Below the pieces are notes generated by a model. That model searched no databases. It saw nothing but the letters and a program-made list of their open reading frames with translations, and was not told the DNA's origin. A stretch of DNA of 64,000 bases from Pseudomonas wayambapalatensis. Lineage in GTDB: Bacteria; Pseudomonadota; Gammaproteobacteria; Pseudomonadales; Pseudomonadaceae. The number at the start of each line of letters is the position of its first letter. Positions within the stretch are counted from its first letter, which is position 1. Location: NCBI GenBank assembly GCA_014268975.2, contig CP077096.1, positions 2,269,501-2,333,500 of the forward strand. The letters are read 5' to 3'. The translations under genes and the position numbers were made by a program. This document shows, in pieces, positions 39,558-47,040 of this stretch.

Positions 39558-39580
39558 GCCCGCGCTTAGCGGGCTTTTTT
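39558..39580 (+). terminator. Hairpin terminator before the tail tube gene
   Basis: GCCCGC-gctta-GCGGGC followed by TTTTTT, on the plus strand 26 bases ahead of the tail tube start. Because it is inside the late operon, it must be read through by the late antiterminator. Confidence 0.75.
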
Positions 39581-39605
39581 ATGCCCGCACAAAGGAGACA
39601 TCCGT

Positions 39606-40769
39606 ATGTCGTCTGGCGCAAAGCAAACCAGTTACCTCATCCCCGAGGTAACCCCCGGCGTCACCCCCACCACAGGCAACTGGGACACCCTGCGCCTGAC
39701 CAGCAACACCCTGTCGCCGACCGTCAACACCCAGGTCAGCGACGAGATCACCGAGTCGCGCATCAGCCAGGGATCGGTGGCCACCAGTGCCGATATCCAG
39801 GGCGACCTGGTCGGAGAGCTGTCCTTCGGCTCGTTCGACAAGCTGTTCGAGGCTGCTTTCTACGGCACCTGGGGCAACGACGGCGTGCTGACTGTGGGCG
39901 ACACCCGCCGTACCTTCACCATCGCCAAGAACTTCAGCGACGTGGGCGTCTTCACCCTGTTCCGGGGCATGCACGTCTCGACCTTCGCCCTGGAAGTCCC
40001 GTCCGACGGCAAGATCACCGTCACCTTCGGCATGGCCGGCCTGGACTACGCCGACGGCGAGAGCAACACCGTCGCCGCGACCAACCCGCCGACCACTAGC
40101 CCGTTCATGTCGAACATCAACCTGGGCACACTGACCATTGATGGTCAATCCCTGGAGGGCATCGCCTGCGTATCGGCGCTGACCATGAACCTGGACAACA
40201 ACCTGCAGGTTCAACGCTGCCTGGGCACCAGCCGGCTCGGGCCTGGCGCGCAGATCGCCACCGAGGCGGCTATCACCGGCACCCTCACGCTGGCTTGGTC
40301 CAAGCGCGCTTGGCAGATCTGGAAGAACACCTTCACCCGCCTGCCGATCGCCCTGTCGTTCCCGATCACCGACAGCCTGGGCAACCGCTACACGCTGAAC
40401 TTCCCGGCGCTGGAAGTGGACGGCGAGCTGCCGAACGGTGGCAAGCGCGACCTGATCGAGGTGTCGTTGAACTACACCGTGGCCAAGGTGGCGCCGACCA
40501 TTACCCGCGTGCAGGCCGCGCCGGTCGCAAGCATCGATGTCACCCCGGCCACCGCCACCCTGGACGTGGGCGACACCCAGCAGATGAGCAAGACCGTCTC
40601 TCCGGCGGGTGCGCCGCAGAACGTGACGTGGTCCACCAGCGCCCCAGGCGTGGCCACCGTCAGCAGCAGCGGCCTGGTGACCGCGATAAGCTCCGGCACC
40701 GCGATCATCACTGCGACCAGCGCAGTGGACGGCACCAAGACCGACACCGCGACCATCACCGTTTCCTGA
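39606..40769 (+). CDS. Major tail tube protein with Ig-like C-terminal domain
   Basis: A 387-aa protein. Residues 1-300 are a beta-rich tube domain (MSSGAKQTSYLIPEVTPGV; GDLVGELSFGSFDKLFEAAF). The final 85 residues form a Big_2-type immunoglobulin fold (SIDVTPATATLDVGDTQQMS ... GTAIITATSAVDGTKTDT). Such domains decorate tail tubes of lambda gpV type and may bind cell-surface sugars. It is framed by hairpins on both sides. Confidence 0.88.
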   Translation: MSSGAKQTSYLIPEVTPGVTPTTGNWDTLRLTSNTLSPTVNTQVSDEITESRISQGSVATSADIQGDLVGELSFGSFDKLFEAAFYGTWGNDGVLTVGDTRRTFTIAKNFSDVGVFTLFRGMHVSTFALEVPSDGKITVTFGMAGLDYADGESNTVAATNPPTTSPFMSNINLGTLTIDGQSLEGIACVSALTMNLDNNLQVQRCLGTSRLGPGAQIATEAAITGTLTLAWSKRAWQIWKNTFTRLPIALSFPITDSLGNRYTLNFPALEVDGELPNGGKRDLIEVSLNYTVAKVAPTITRVQAAPVASIDVTPATATLDVGDTQQMSKTVSPAGAPQNVTWSTSAPGVATVSSSGLVTAISSGTAIITATSAVDGTKTDTATITVS

Positions 40770-40779
40770 TCCTTTTGGC

Positions 40780-40806
40780 TGCCCCGGCTACAACGCCGGC
40801 CGGGGC
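40780..40806 (+). terminator. Hairpin after the tail tube gene
   Basis: GCCCCGGC and GCCGGGGC pair across 10 bases; the following GGTCCTTTT is a weak T tract. It may lower expression of the tail chaperone relative to the abundant tube protein. Confidence 0.5.
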
Positions 40807-40838
40807 GGTCCTTTTATGGCGTGGCGTGAGGAATGCCC

Positions 40839-41312
40839 ATGGCTCTCCAACTGAAGAAAATCGACACCGCCAAGAGCGCCGAGGCGCGCTGGGAGGAGTT
40901 CGACAAAGACACCAAGGTACTGCTGCTCCCGCTGGACAACCAGCAGTACCAGATCGCCCTCGAGCGCATGCGCCGCCGTCTGGCGCGCAACGACGCTCAG
41001 TTCGGTGAAGGCGCCATTGGCGTGCTCGACGGAGAGAAGTCCGAGCACGACAACCACTGCCTGCTCCTGGCCTCCTTCATCGTGAAGGACTGGGAGGGCG
41101 CCCAGGACGAGCAGGGCAAGCCGTTGGCGTATAGCGAGCCGGTCTGCGCCGAGATGCTGCAGGCCAGCCAGGAGTTCTTCTACTTCGTGCTGGGACGCGC
41201 CTCCAGGATCGCCGCCGAGAACCGCGAGGAGCTCGAGGAAGTGAAGGGAAAGCCATCGCCCGCTTCGAATGGGAGCGGGAATGGGGGCAAGCGTCGGAAA
41301 AGCGGAGCCTGA
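40839..41312 (+). CDS. Tail assembly chaperone, short form (lambda gpG-like)
   Basis: A 157-aa acidic protein with a polar C-terminus. The start at 40839 has GAGGA six bases upstream. It lies between the tube and tape-measure genes, where siphophages encode the chaperone that coats the tape measure during assembly. Near its end is the slippery heptamer GGGAAAG (41246-41252), which leads to the longer product. Confidence 0.82.
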   Translation: MALQLKKIDTAKSAEARWEEFDKDTKVLLLPLDNQQYQIALERMRRRLARNDAQFGEGAIGVLDGEKSEHDNHCLLLASFIVKDWEGAQDEQGKPLAYSEPVCAEMLQASQEFFYFVLGRASRIAAENREELEEVKGKPSPASNGSGNGGKRRKSGA

Positions 41313-41575
41313 TCTACCAGAAACTGCGCATCGCGGTTCCTGAGGAGCCCACTCTGGACCCTATCACTGGCAGCCTGCTCAGCGCCTTCCGCAACGCAGC
41401 GCGCGGGCGGCGCTACCTGGTGGGCGCGGCATCAGTACACCCGCTGCGCCTGTCCGTCAGGGAGATCAGCGACTGGCTAGAGGCCCACCCGCTGCCGCTC
41501 CCGCGCCGGCTGGTGGATGAGGTGCTGTTCGCGCTGGATGAGCTGGCGCTTGAGGAAGATGACAAAGAGGGCTAA
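40839..41575 (+). CDS. Tail assembly chaperone, -1 frameshifted long form (gpGT-like)
   Basis: Reading to 41252, slipping back one base and continuing to 41575 gives 245 aa. The -1 frame is open from before the heptamer to TAA at 41573 and encodes a convincing domain (FEWEREWGQASEKRSLIYQK, then WLEAHPLPLPRRLVDEVLFA, ending EDDKEG). In zero frame the codons at the site are AAG-GGA-AAG. The heptamer is the same as that used in lambda G/T. No independent start for the T part is seen. Confidence 0.85.
41246..41252 (+). promoter_or_regulatory. Programmed -1 ribosomal frameshift site GGGAAAG
   Basis: Form X-XXY-YYZ read as G-GGA-AAG in the chaperone frame, 60 bases before the zero-frame stop. The alternative frame is long and protein-like. 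Frameshifting efficiency is unknown. Confidence 0.85.
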
Positions 41576-41646
41576 GTCATTCGTTCAGAAATTTATAATC
41601 AGCTGTTTTATGCTTGGTTGAAATCTCAGATGCCAGGAATGTGAAC

Positions 41647-41994
41647 ATGAGAAGTTTTGCTGCGTTTGTTATTGCCTCGTCCATCTGCTGTGCAGCGATA
41701 GCGGACGAAGCCAGGGACGCCTATCAGCAAGCCTACACCTCGGTGCAAGGCGCTTTGGCGCTTCAACTGAAATGCGAAGAGTCAGTGAGGCAAGGGGACA
41801 TGGCGCCCTGCGAAAAGGCCGAGAAGGCGTACGATGAATTCAAGGCAAAATCCTCAAAATTCCTGGCATCGGTCAAGCCCGAAGAGCTGTTCCAGCATGT
41901 CACCCCGGAAGAGATGAGCGGTTTAACACAGGCAAATACACAGATCGGCGAGTCTATGGATAGAACCACCGCCTATCTCAGTAGAAAAAAGTAG
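41647..41994 (+). CDS. Small secreted/periplasmic protein in the tail operon
   Basis: A 115-aa protein with a signal peptide (MRSFAAFVIASSICCAAIAD, cleavage expected near residue 20), then a helical body with two cysteines (KCEESVRQGDMAPCEKAEKA) that could form a disulphide. The DNA is more AT-rich than its neighbours, a TATAAT lies 48 bases upstream, and a terminator follows, so it looks like a same-strand moron. Periplasmic exclusion or host-fitness roles are possible. Confidence 0.65.
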   Translation: MRSFAAFVIASSICCAAIADEARDAYQQAYTSVQGALALQLKCEESVRQGDMAPCEKAEKAYDEFKAKSSKFLASVKPEELFQHVTPEEMSGLTQANTQIGESMDRTTAYLSRKK

Positions 41995-42010
41995 AAGATC
42001 GAAACCAAGA

Positions 42011-42034
42011 AACCGGGCGATGCCCGGTTTTTTT
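42011..42034 (+). terminator. Terminator before the tape measure gene
   Basis: AACCGGGC-gat-GCCCGGTT followed by a T run, starting 17 bases after the stop of the secreted protein gene. Confidence 0.85.
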
Positions 42035-42050
42035 ACGCCCGGAGAATGCT

Positions 42051-45000
42051 ATGGCCTTGAAATCCCGCCTTGAACTTGAAGTCGATGGTCGTAGCGCCGA
42101 GCAGCAGGTGAATGATATCCGCGCCGCGCTGGAGGCGTTGGAGCAGGCCGGAGTCCGCGCCTCATCGACGCTGCGCAAGTCAGGCGGCGAATTCACGAAT
42201 CTGGCGATGTCTCTGGCCAAGGTTCAGGCTGCCAACGACAAGACCGCATCCGCCACAGATACCGCAGCCAAGAGCGCCGACTCCGCAGCGAAGGCGGCCG
42301 CGAACCAGCGCAAAGAACTGGACGCGCTGCTTGGCAAGATTGATCCTCTGACCAAGAAGCTCAACGAACTGGCAGCGCAAGAAGCCGCACTGGCCCAGGC
42401 TCGCAGTTCTGGCCAGATAAATACGGCGACCTTCGATGCCTACAGCCTGAAACTTCAGGACTCGCTGAACGCTCTGGCAGGAGTTTCCCGCGCACAAACT
42501 GCCGTGGGCGAGACTGCCGAGCAGGCCCGGCAAAGAATCCTCGGCGTTGCAGAGGCGGCGGTCAAAGCGGCTCAGGAACAGCGAAACCTTGCGAACGTTG
42601 CCACCGGCCTTTCCGAGGCCGAGCAGGGCCTCCTTTCAGGCAACATGGTTTTGGCGGCGAACCAGGGAAAGCTGGCCCAATCCAGCCAGAAGGTCGCAGA
42701 AGCCAACCGTCAGGCCCAAGCAGCCATTGGCGGCCAAACCGACAGCCTGCAGGAGCTTCTGGCAAGCATCGATCCAACCACTCGCGCACTGAATCACCTC
42801 GATGAGCAGGAGCGCAAGCTGGCTCAGCAGAAGAAGATTGGAGCACTCGACGCTGAGACCTTTGCCCATTACCAGGGGAAGATCGACCAAGCACGCGCGG
42901 CGCTCTCCAGCTTCGATGACGGCCTGAATCGCACTGGGAACACCGCGAAGCAGAACGCGGCTGCGCTGAGGATGCTTCCCGCGCAGTTCTCCGACATTTT
43001 CATCAGCCTTCAGGGCGGCCAGGCCCCGCTCACTGTATTCCTACAGCAGGGCTCCCAGATCAAGGATTCGTTCGGTGGCATTGGGGCTGCGGCCAAGGCA
43101 ATGGGCGGATATGTCCTGGGGCTGGTGAATCCTTTAACGATTGCTGCCTCAGCGGTGGGCCTTCTGGGTGTTGCCTACTACCAGGGTTCCAAGGAGGCAG
43201 ACGCCTACAAGGTGTCCATCCTCGAAACCGGCAACGCCGCCGGAACTAGCGCAGGTGAGTTGACCGCAATGGCAGAGCGGCTTGGGGCGATTACAGGATC
43301 TACGTCCTCAGCCGCTACCGCATTGGCGCAAGTGGCCGGAACCGGAAAGGTAGCCTCTGGGATGCTAGAGCAGGTGGCAAACGCTGCAATCAGCTATCAG
43401 AAGGCCACAGGGAAAGCAGTCTCAGAGACCGTGGCAGACTTCTCTCGTCTTGGTGATGATCCAGTCAAAGCTGTTGCGGATTTGAACAGTAGGCTCAATT
43501 TCCTCACCGCATCTGTGTACGAGCAGGTTCGATCGGCACAGGAGATGGGGGATAAGGATCTTGCGGCCAGTATTGCCCAAGAGGCTCTTGCCAAAGCTTT
43601 GACGGAAAGAGCGAAGAAGGCGAAGGAGGATCTTGGTTACATCGAAGCGGCGTGGGATGGAATCGCCAGGACAGCAAGGCAAGCCTGGGATGCAATGCTA
43701 GCCGTAGGCCGTGATGATTCACTTGAGAAACAGATATCTGACCTTCAGCAGAACATCGCCAGAAGGGAGAAGAACGGATTCACCGTGGAGCCGTATCTTG
43801 ACCAGCTTGCCGTGCTCAAGCAGCAATTGGCCGTGCGCAATGCCAATGCTAAAGCAGAAGCGGACGCGGCCAAGCTGCAGCGCGATGGCCAGGCGGCTTA
43901 CGAACTGTTTCAAAAGAGCATCGAAAAGAATTTCACCAAGCAGCAGAAAATGAACAAGGCTCTGGAGGATGAGCAGAAGCGTATCAACGTCGCCAGAGCT
44001 GCCGGCTACACGATTACCAAGCAGGAGGAAGAGGCGGCGCTGAATTCCATCAGGCAGAACTCGATCTATAAGGAGGCAAAAACCCCTGCAGTTCGTGAAG
44101 ACGCCGGCCAGAAGATGCTCGACGATGCCCGCCAGCGCTACGCCGTGCTTCAGCAGCAGACCCTGGCAATCTCCGGCGAGCTTGGCCAGACCCAGAAGCT
44201 GGGTACCGAGGCGCGCAAGCTGGTGGAGCTGGAGACCGAGATAGCCAACCTGAAGGAGAAGAAGACCCTCACCACGTCGCAGAAACAGATCCTGGCCATG
44301 GCCGAGATGAACGTGGCCCAGCAGAAGCAGAATGCGGAACTGGAGCGGGCGAACGAGCTGACCAAGGAGCGATACGAGACTGAGGCCAAGCTCAGGGCCT
44401 TCCGCGAGAATCTGCAATCCCAGCTCAGCACCGCCCGCGAGGGGCAGGCCGTAGAGCTCGAAGGGTACGGCCAGGGCGACAAGCTTCGCCAGCGCCTGCA
44501 GGAAGACCTGAAGATCCGCCAGGAGTACCAGCGCGAGCTGGACAAGGTCACCCGCGACTACAACCGCATCAGCAACCCTACTGCGAACGACACGGCCCTG
44601 TACCAGGGGCAGACGGAGGCGCTGCGATCCGCGCTGTCCACTCGTTTGTCCGACCAGCAGGCGTACTACGCCCAGGTCGACCGGCTGCAGTCCGATTGGA
44701 CTGTGGGCGCATCGCAGGCGATGAACACCTACGCCGAGCAGGCCGCCGATGTGGCCTCGCAGACACGCAACCTGTTCTCGAGCGCCTTCGGCAACATGGA
44801 AGACGCGGTGGTCAACTTCGTGAAGACCGGGAAGCTGTCTTTCAAGGACTTCGCCGACCAGGTAGTGGCCGATCTGATCCGCATCCAGGTGCGACAGGCC
44901 GCGGCAGGGTTCCTCAACATGGCAATCGGCGCGGGTATCAGCGCGTTCGGCGGCGGCGCTGGTGCAGCGTCGAGCGCGTTTGCGCCTGGCAGTGCTAGCG

Positions 45001-45437
45001 CCATCTCCTCGAAGCTTGGGGCCTCGGCCGCTGGGTACTCGGCCAAGTACGGATTTTCCGAGGGTGGCTACACCGGCCCAGGCGGCATCAATGAGCCTGC
45101 TGGCATCGTCCACAAGGGCGAGGTGGTTTTCTCACAAGACGACGTCCGCCGCTTTGGTGGTGTCCAGGCTGTCGAGGGGCTGCGCACCGGTAACGTGTCG
45201 CCGACCGGCGGTGGCAAAACCACAACGTCAAGCCAGGCTGCCGGCGCATCAACTGGCGCTCAGTCTGGTGGCCTGGTGATCAAGCAAGAGATCACCGTAC
45301 AGGGCGCCGCAGACGAAGCCACCCTGGCTCGCATCCAGCAGGCGGCACAGAAGGGCGCCCAGGACGGTTACAACCTGGTCCTGCGTGACCTGAAGACCAA
45401 CGGTCCGGCCCGTCAGCTCATCGCCCGCAACCGATAG
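42051..45437 (+). CDS. Tail tape measure protein (lambda gpH-like)
   Basis: A 1128-aa protein. Long coiled coils (about 1-290 and 560-870) flank hydrophobic segments; the block PAQFSDIFISLQGGQAPLTV and the following GGYVLGLVNPLTIAASAVGL (about 350-380) match the TMP_2 part of the lambda family, and NMEDAVVNFVKTGKLSFKDF (about 918-937) matches the lambda C-terminal domain. With about 0.15 nm per residue, the known ratio, a tail near 170 nm is predicted. The chaperone pair upstream should coat it. Confidence 0.92.
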   Translation: MALKSRLELEVDGRSAEQQVNDIRAALEALEQAGVRASSTLRKSGGEFTNLAMSLAKVQAANDKTASATDTAAKSADSAAKAAANQRKELDALLGKIDPLTKKLNELAAQEAALAQARSSGQINTATFDAYSLKLQDSLNALAGVSRAQTAVGETAEQARQRILGVAEAAVKAAQEQRNLANVATGLSEAEQGLLSGNMVLAANQGKLAQSSQKVAEANRQAQAAIGGQTDSLQELLASIDPTTRALNHLDEQERKLAQQKKIGALDAETFAHYQGKIDQARAALSSFDDGLNRTGNTAKQNAAALRMLPAQFSDIFISLQGGQAPLTVFLQQGSQIKDSFGGIGAAAKAMGGYVLGLVNPLTIAASAVGLLGVAYYQGSKEADAYKVSILETGNAAGTSAGELTAMAERLGAITGSTSSAATALAQVAGTGKVASGMLEQVANAAISYQKATGKAVSETVADFSRLGDDPVKAVADLNSRLNFLTASVYEQVRSAQEMGDKDLAASIAQEALAKALTERAKKAKEDLGYIEAAWDGIARTARQAWDAMLAVGRDDSLEKQISDLQQNIARREKNGFTVEPYLDQLAVLKQQLAVRNANAKAEADAAKLQRDGQAAYELFQKSIEKNFTKQQKMNKALEDEQKRINVARAAGYTITKQEEEAALNSIRQNSIYKEAKTPAVREDAGQKMLDDARQRYAVLQQQTLAISGELGQTQKLGTEARKLVELETEIANLKEKKTLTTSQKQILAMAEMNVAQQKQNAELERANELTKERYETEAKLRAFRENLQSQLSTAREGQAVELEGYGQGDKLRQRLQEDLKIRQEYQRELDKVTRDYNRISNPTANDTALYQGQTEALRSALSTRLSDQQAYYAQVDRLQSDWTVGASQAMNTYAEQAADVASQTRNLFSSAFGNMEDAVVNFVKTGKLSFKDFADQVVADLIRIQVRQAAAGFLNMAIGAGISAFGGGAGAASSAFAPGSASAISSKLGASAAGYSAKYGFSEGGYTGPGGINEPAGIVHKGEVVFSQDDVRRFGGVQAVEGLRTGNVSPTGGGKTTTSSQAAGASTGAQSGGLVIKQEITVQGAADEATLARIQQAAQKGAQDGYNLVLRDLKTNGPARQLIARNR

Positions 45438-45452
45438 ATCAAGGAGTACTGC

Positions 45453-46037
45453 ATGGCACTCGAATGGCCGGCATCCCTGCCCGTGTCTGAAATGACGTGG
45501 GGCATAGTCAACAACAGCCGGGCCTTCACTTCCTCGCTGTCCAACGCGCAACAGATCGTTGGCCATCCTGGGGCGTACTGGCAGTGCACCTTGACCTTCG
45601 GCCTGCTCACCAGGGCGCAGGAGCGTCAGCTCTCGGCGTTCCTTGGTGATCTGGATGGGATGTTCGGCACCTTCAACATGCCGGCGATCACTCGTCGGCG
45701 GTCGAACAGCGTTGGCAGCCTGACTGTGGTCACCGGCGTGGCGCAGTCGCGGTCGATGTTGGTCGCCGGGGCTGCTGCGGGTGTGCAGGTGTTCGCCCCA
45801 GGCGACTACCTGACTGTGGCTGGCGAGATGTTCGAGGTGGTGCGTCCGGTTGCCGCGAATGCGCAGGGCCAGGCCGTGGTCCCGCTCAACAAACGGATCA
45901 GGCGCACGCTGACCGCAGGCGCTGCGATCGAGTACCTCAACCCCTACTCAGAGATGCGGATGACCCAGGACACCTGGGCCATGACCGTGCGCCAGGTCGT
46001 GGCCAGCGGCAGCTACCAGTTCAGGGAGGCCTTCTGA
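45453..46037 (+). CDS. Minor tail protein (lambda gpM position)
   Basis: A 194-aa, beta-rich protein (MALEWPASLPVSEMTWGIVN; DLDGMFGTFNMPAITRRRSN). In this family of phages the gene after the tape measure codes for a tail-tip distal protein. The call is by order and composition. It abuts the next gene. Confidence 0.7.
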   Translation: MALEWPASLPVSEMTWGIVNNSRAFTSSLSNAQQIVGHPGAYWQCTLTFGLLTRAQERQLSAFLGDLDGMFGTFNMPAITRRRSNSVGSLTVVTGVAQSRSMLVAGAAAGVQVFAPGDYLTVAGEMFEVVRPVAANAQGQAVVPLNKRIRRTLTAGAAIEYLNPYSEMRMTQDTWAMTVRQVVASGSYQFREAF

Positions 46038-46639
46038 TGCCCTCATCGTTTCCATTCACCCAGAGCGTGGTGGATATCATTGCCACGGGGCGTTTCCTGA
46101 CGGTGTACGCCTGCCAGCTCGACTTCGAGGATGGCCCGGTGTACGCGCACACGGGCACAGGAGATCTGGTGATCGACGGCATCACCTACCTTGGGGTGGG
46201 TCAGTTCGGCGAGGTCGGCCAGTCGCAGGAGAGCGACAACTCGAACTCGCCCATGTCCGTAGAGCTGAGCCTGAACGGCCTGGACAGCTACATCATCACC
46301 GAGACGAACATCCGCGGTTGTCGTGGACGCTCGGGCAAGCTGCTGTTCGTGGTTTTCGACGAGGCGGGCAACTACGCCGTCGACATCTTGTTCTCCGGGC
46401 GCATGGACGCGGCGAGTTTCTCCTACGCCGGCAATGGCGAGGACGGCAACAAGATCATGGTGCCGATCGTCGATCGCATGGCCGAGTGGAGCCGCACCGG
46501 CACCGAGCGCTTCACAGATGAGAACCACCGCGCCCGGCACCAGGGTGACCGCTTCTTCTACGCGGTCGCTCAGCTGTCCGAATGGCCGATCTACTGGGGC
46601 TCCAGCAAGGACGCGCCGACCTTCAACTACGAGAAATAG
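46037..46639 (+). CDS. Minor tail protein (lambda gpL position)
   Basis: A 200-aa protein with VYACQLDFEDGPVYAHTGTG and CRGRSGKLLFVVFDEAGNYA segments, typical of tail-tip hub proteins that follow the distal tail protein. The order matches lambda M-L-K-J, so it is a probable tip component. Confidence 0.7.
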   Translation: MPSSFPFTQSVVDIIATGRFLTVYACQLDFEDGPVYAHTGTGDLVIDGITYLGVGQFGEVGQSQESDNSNSPMSVELSLNGLDSYIITETNIRGCRGRSGKLLFVVFDEAGNYAVDILFSGRMDAASFSYAGNGEDGNKIMVPIVDRMAEWSRTGTERFTDENHRARHQGDRFFYAVAQLSEWPIYWGSSKDAPTFNYEK

Positions 46640-46641
46640 CA

Positions 46642-47040
46642 ATGCGCAATCGAGACTGGACGATACGTCTGACCGAAGTGATCAAGGCCGCCTCTGAGCG
46701 GCCTTTTTCATGGGGCGAATTCGACTGCTGCTTGTTCGCGGCTGACTGCTCGGTAGCGGTCTGCGGGGTTGATCCGGCGGCGGCGTACAGGGGCAAGTAC
46801 AAGACCGAGGCGGGGGCGAAGCGGGCGCTGAAGAAGAACCACGGCAGCCTCGAGGCGGCTTGGGATGCCTGCTTCAACCGGGTGGCGCCGGCGTTCATCC
46901 AGCGTGGCGACATCGCCATGTACGACGGCCCGCAAGGCAAGGCCATCGCGGTGTTCTGGGCTGGTGAGTTCTGGGCGGCGACCGAAGACGGCGCGGCGCG
47001 GGTGGTGTGCGAACCGACAGCAGTGTGGAGAGTTGAATGA
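46642..47040 (+). CDS. Tail tip NlpC/P60-like protein (DUF6950-like)
   Basis: A 132-aa protein. The motif FSWGEFDCCLFAADC (residues 22-36) carries the catalytic-type Cys of papain-like cell-wall hydrolases and is the DUF6950 signature. It corresponds in position to lambda gpK, a tail-tip peptidoglycan hydrolase. Coupled by ATGA to the J-like gene. Confidence 0.75.
   Translation: MRNRDWTIRLTEVIKAASERPFSWGEFDCCLFAADCSVAVCGVDPAAAYRGKYKTEAGAKRALKKNHGSLEAAWDACFNRVAPAFIQRGDIAMYDGPQGKAIAVFWAGEFWAATEDGAARVVCEPTAVWRVE

Noticed and set aside
43719..45113. Minus-strand open frame inside the tape measure gene
   Set aside because: A shadow of a coiled-coil gene with strong codon bias; Leu/Gly/Val-rich translation without domains.
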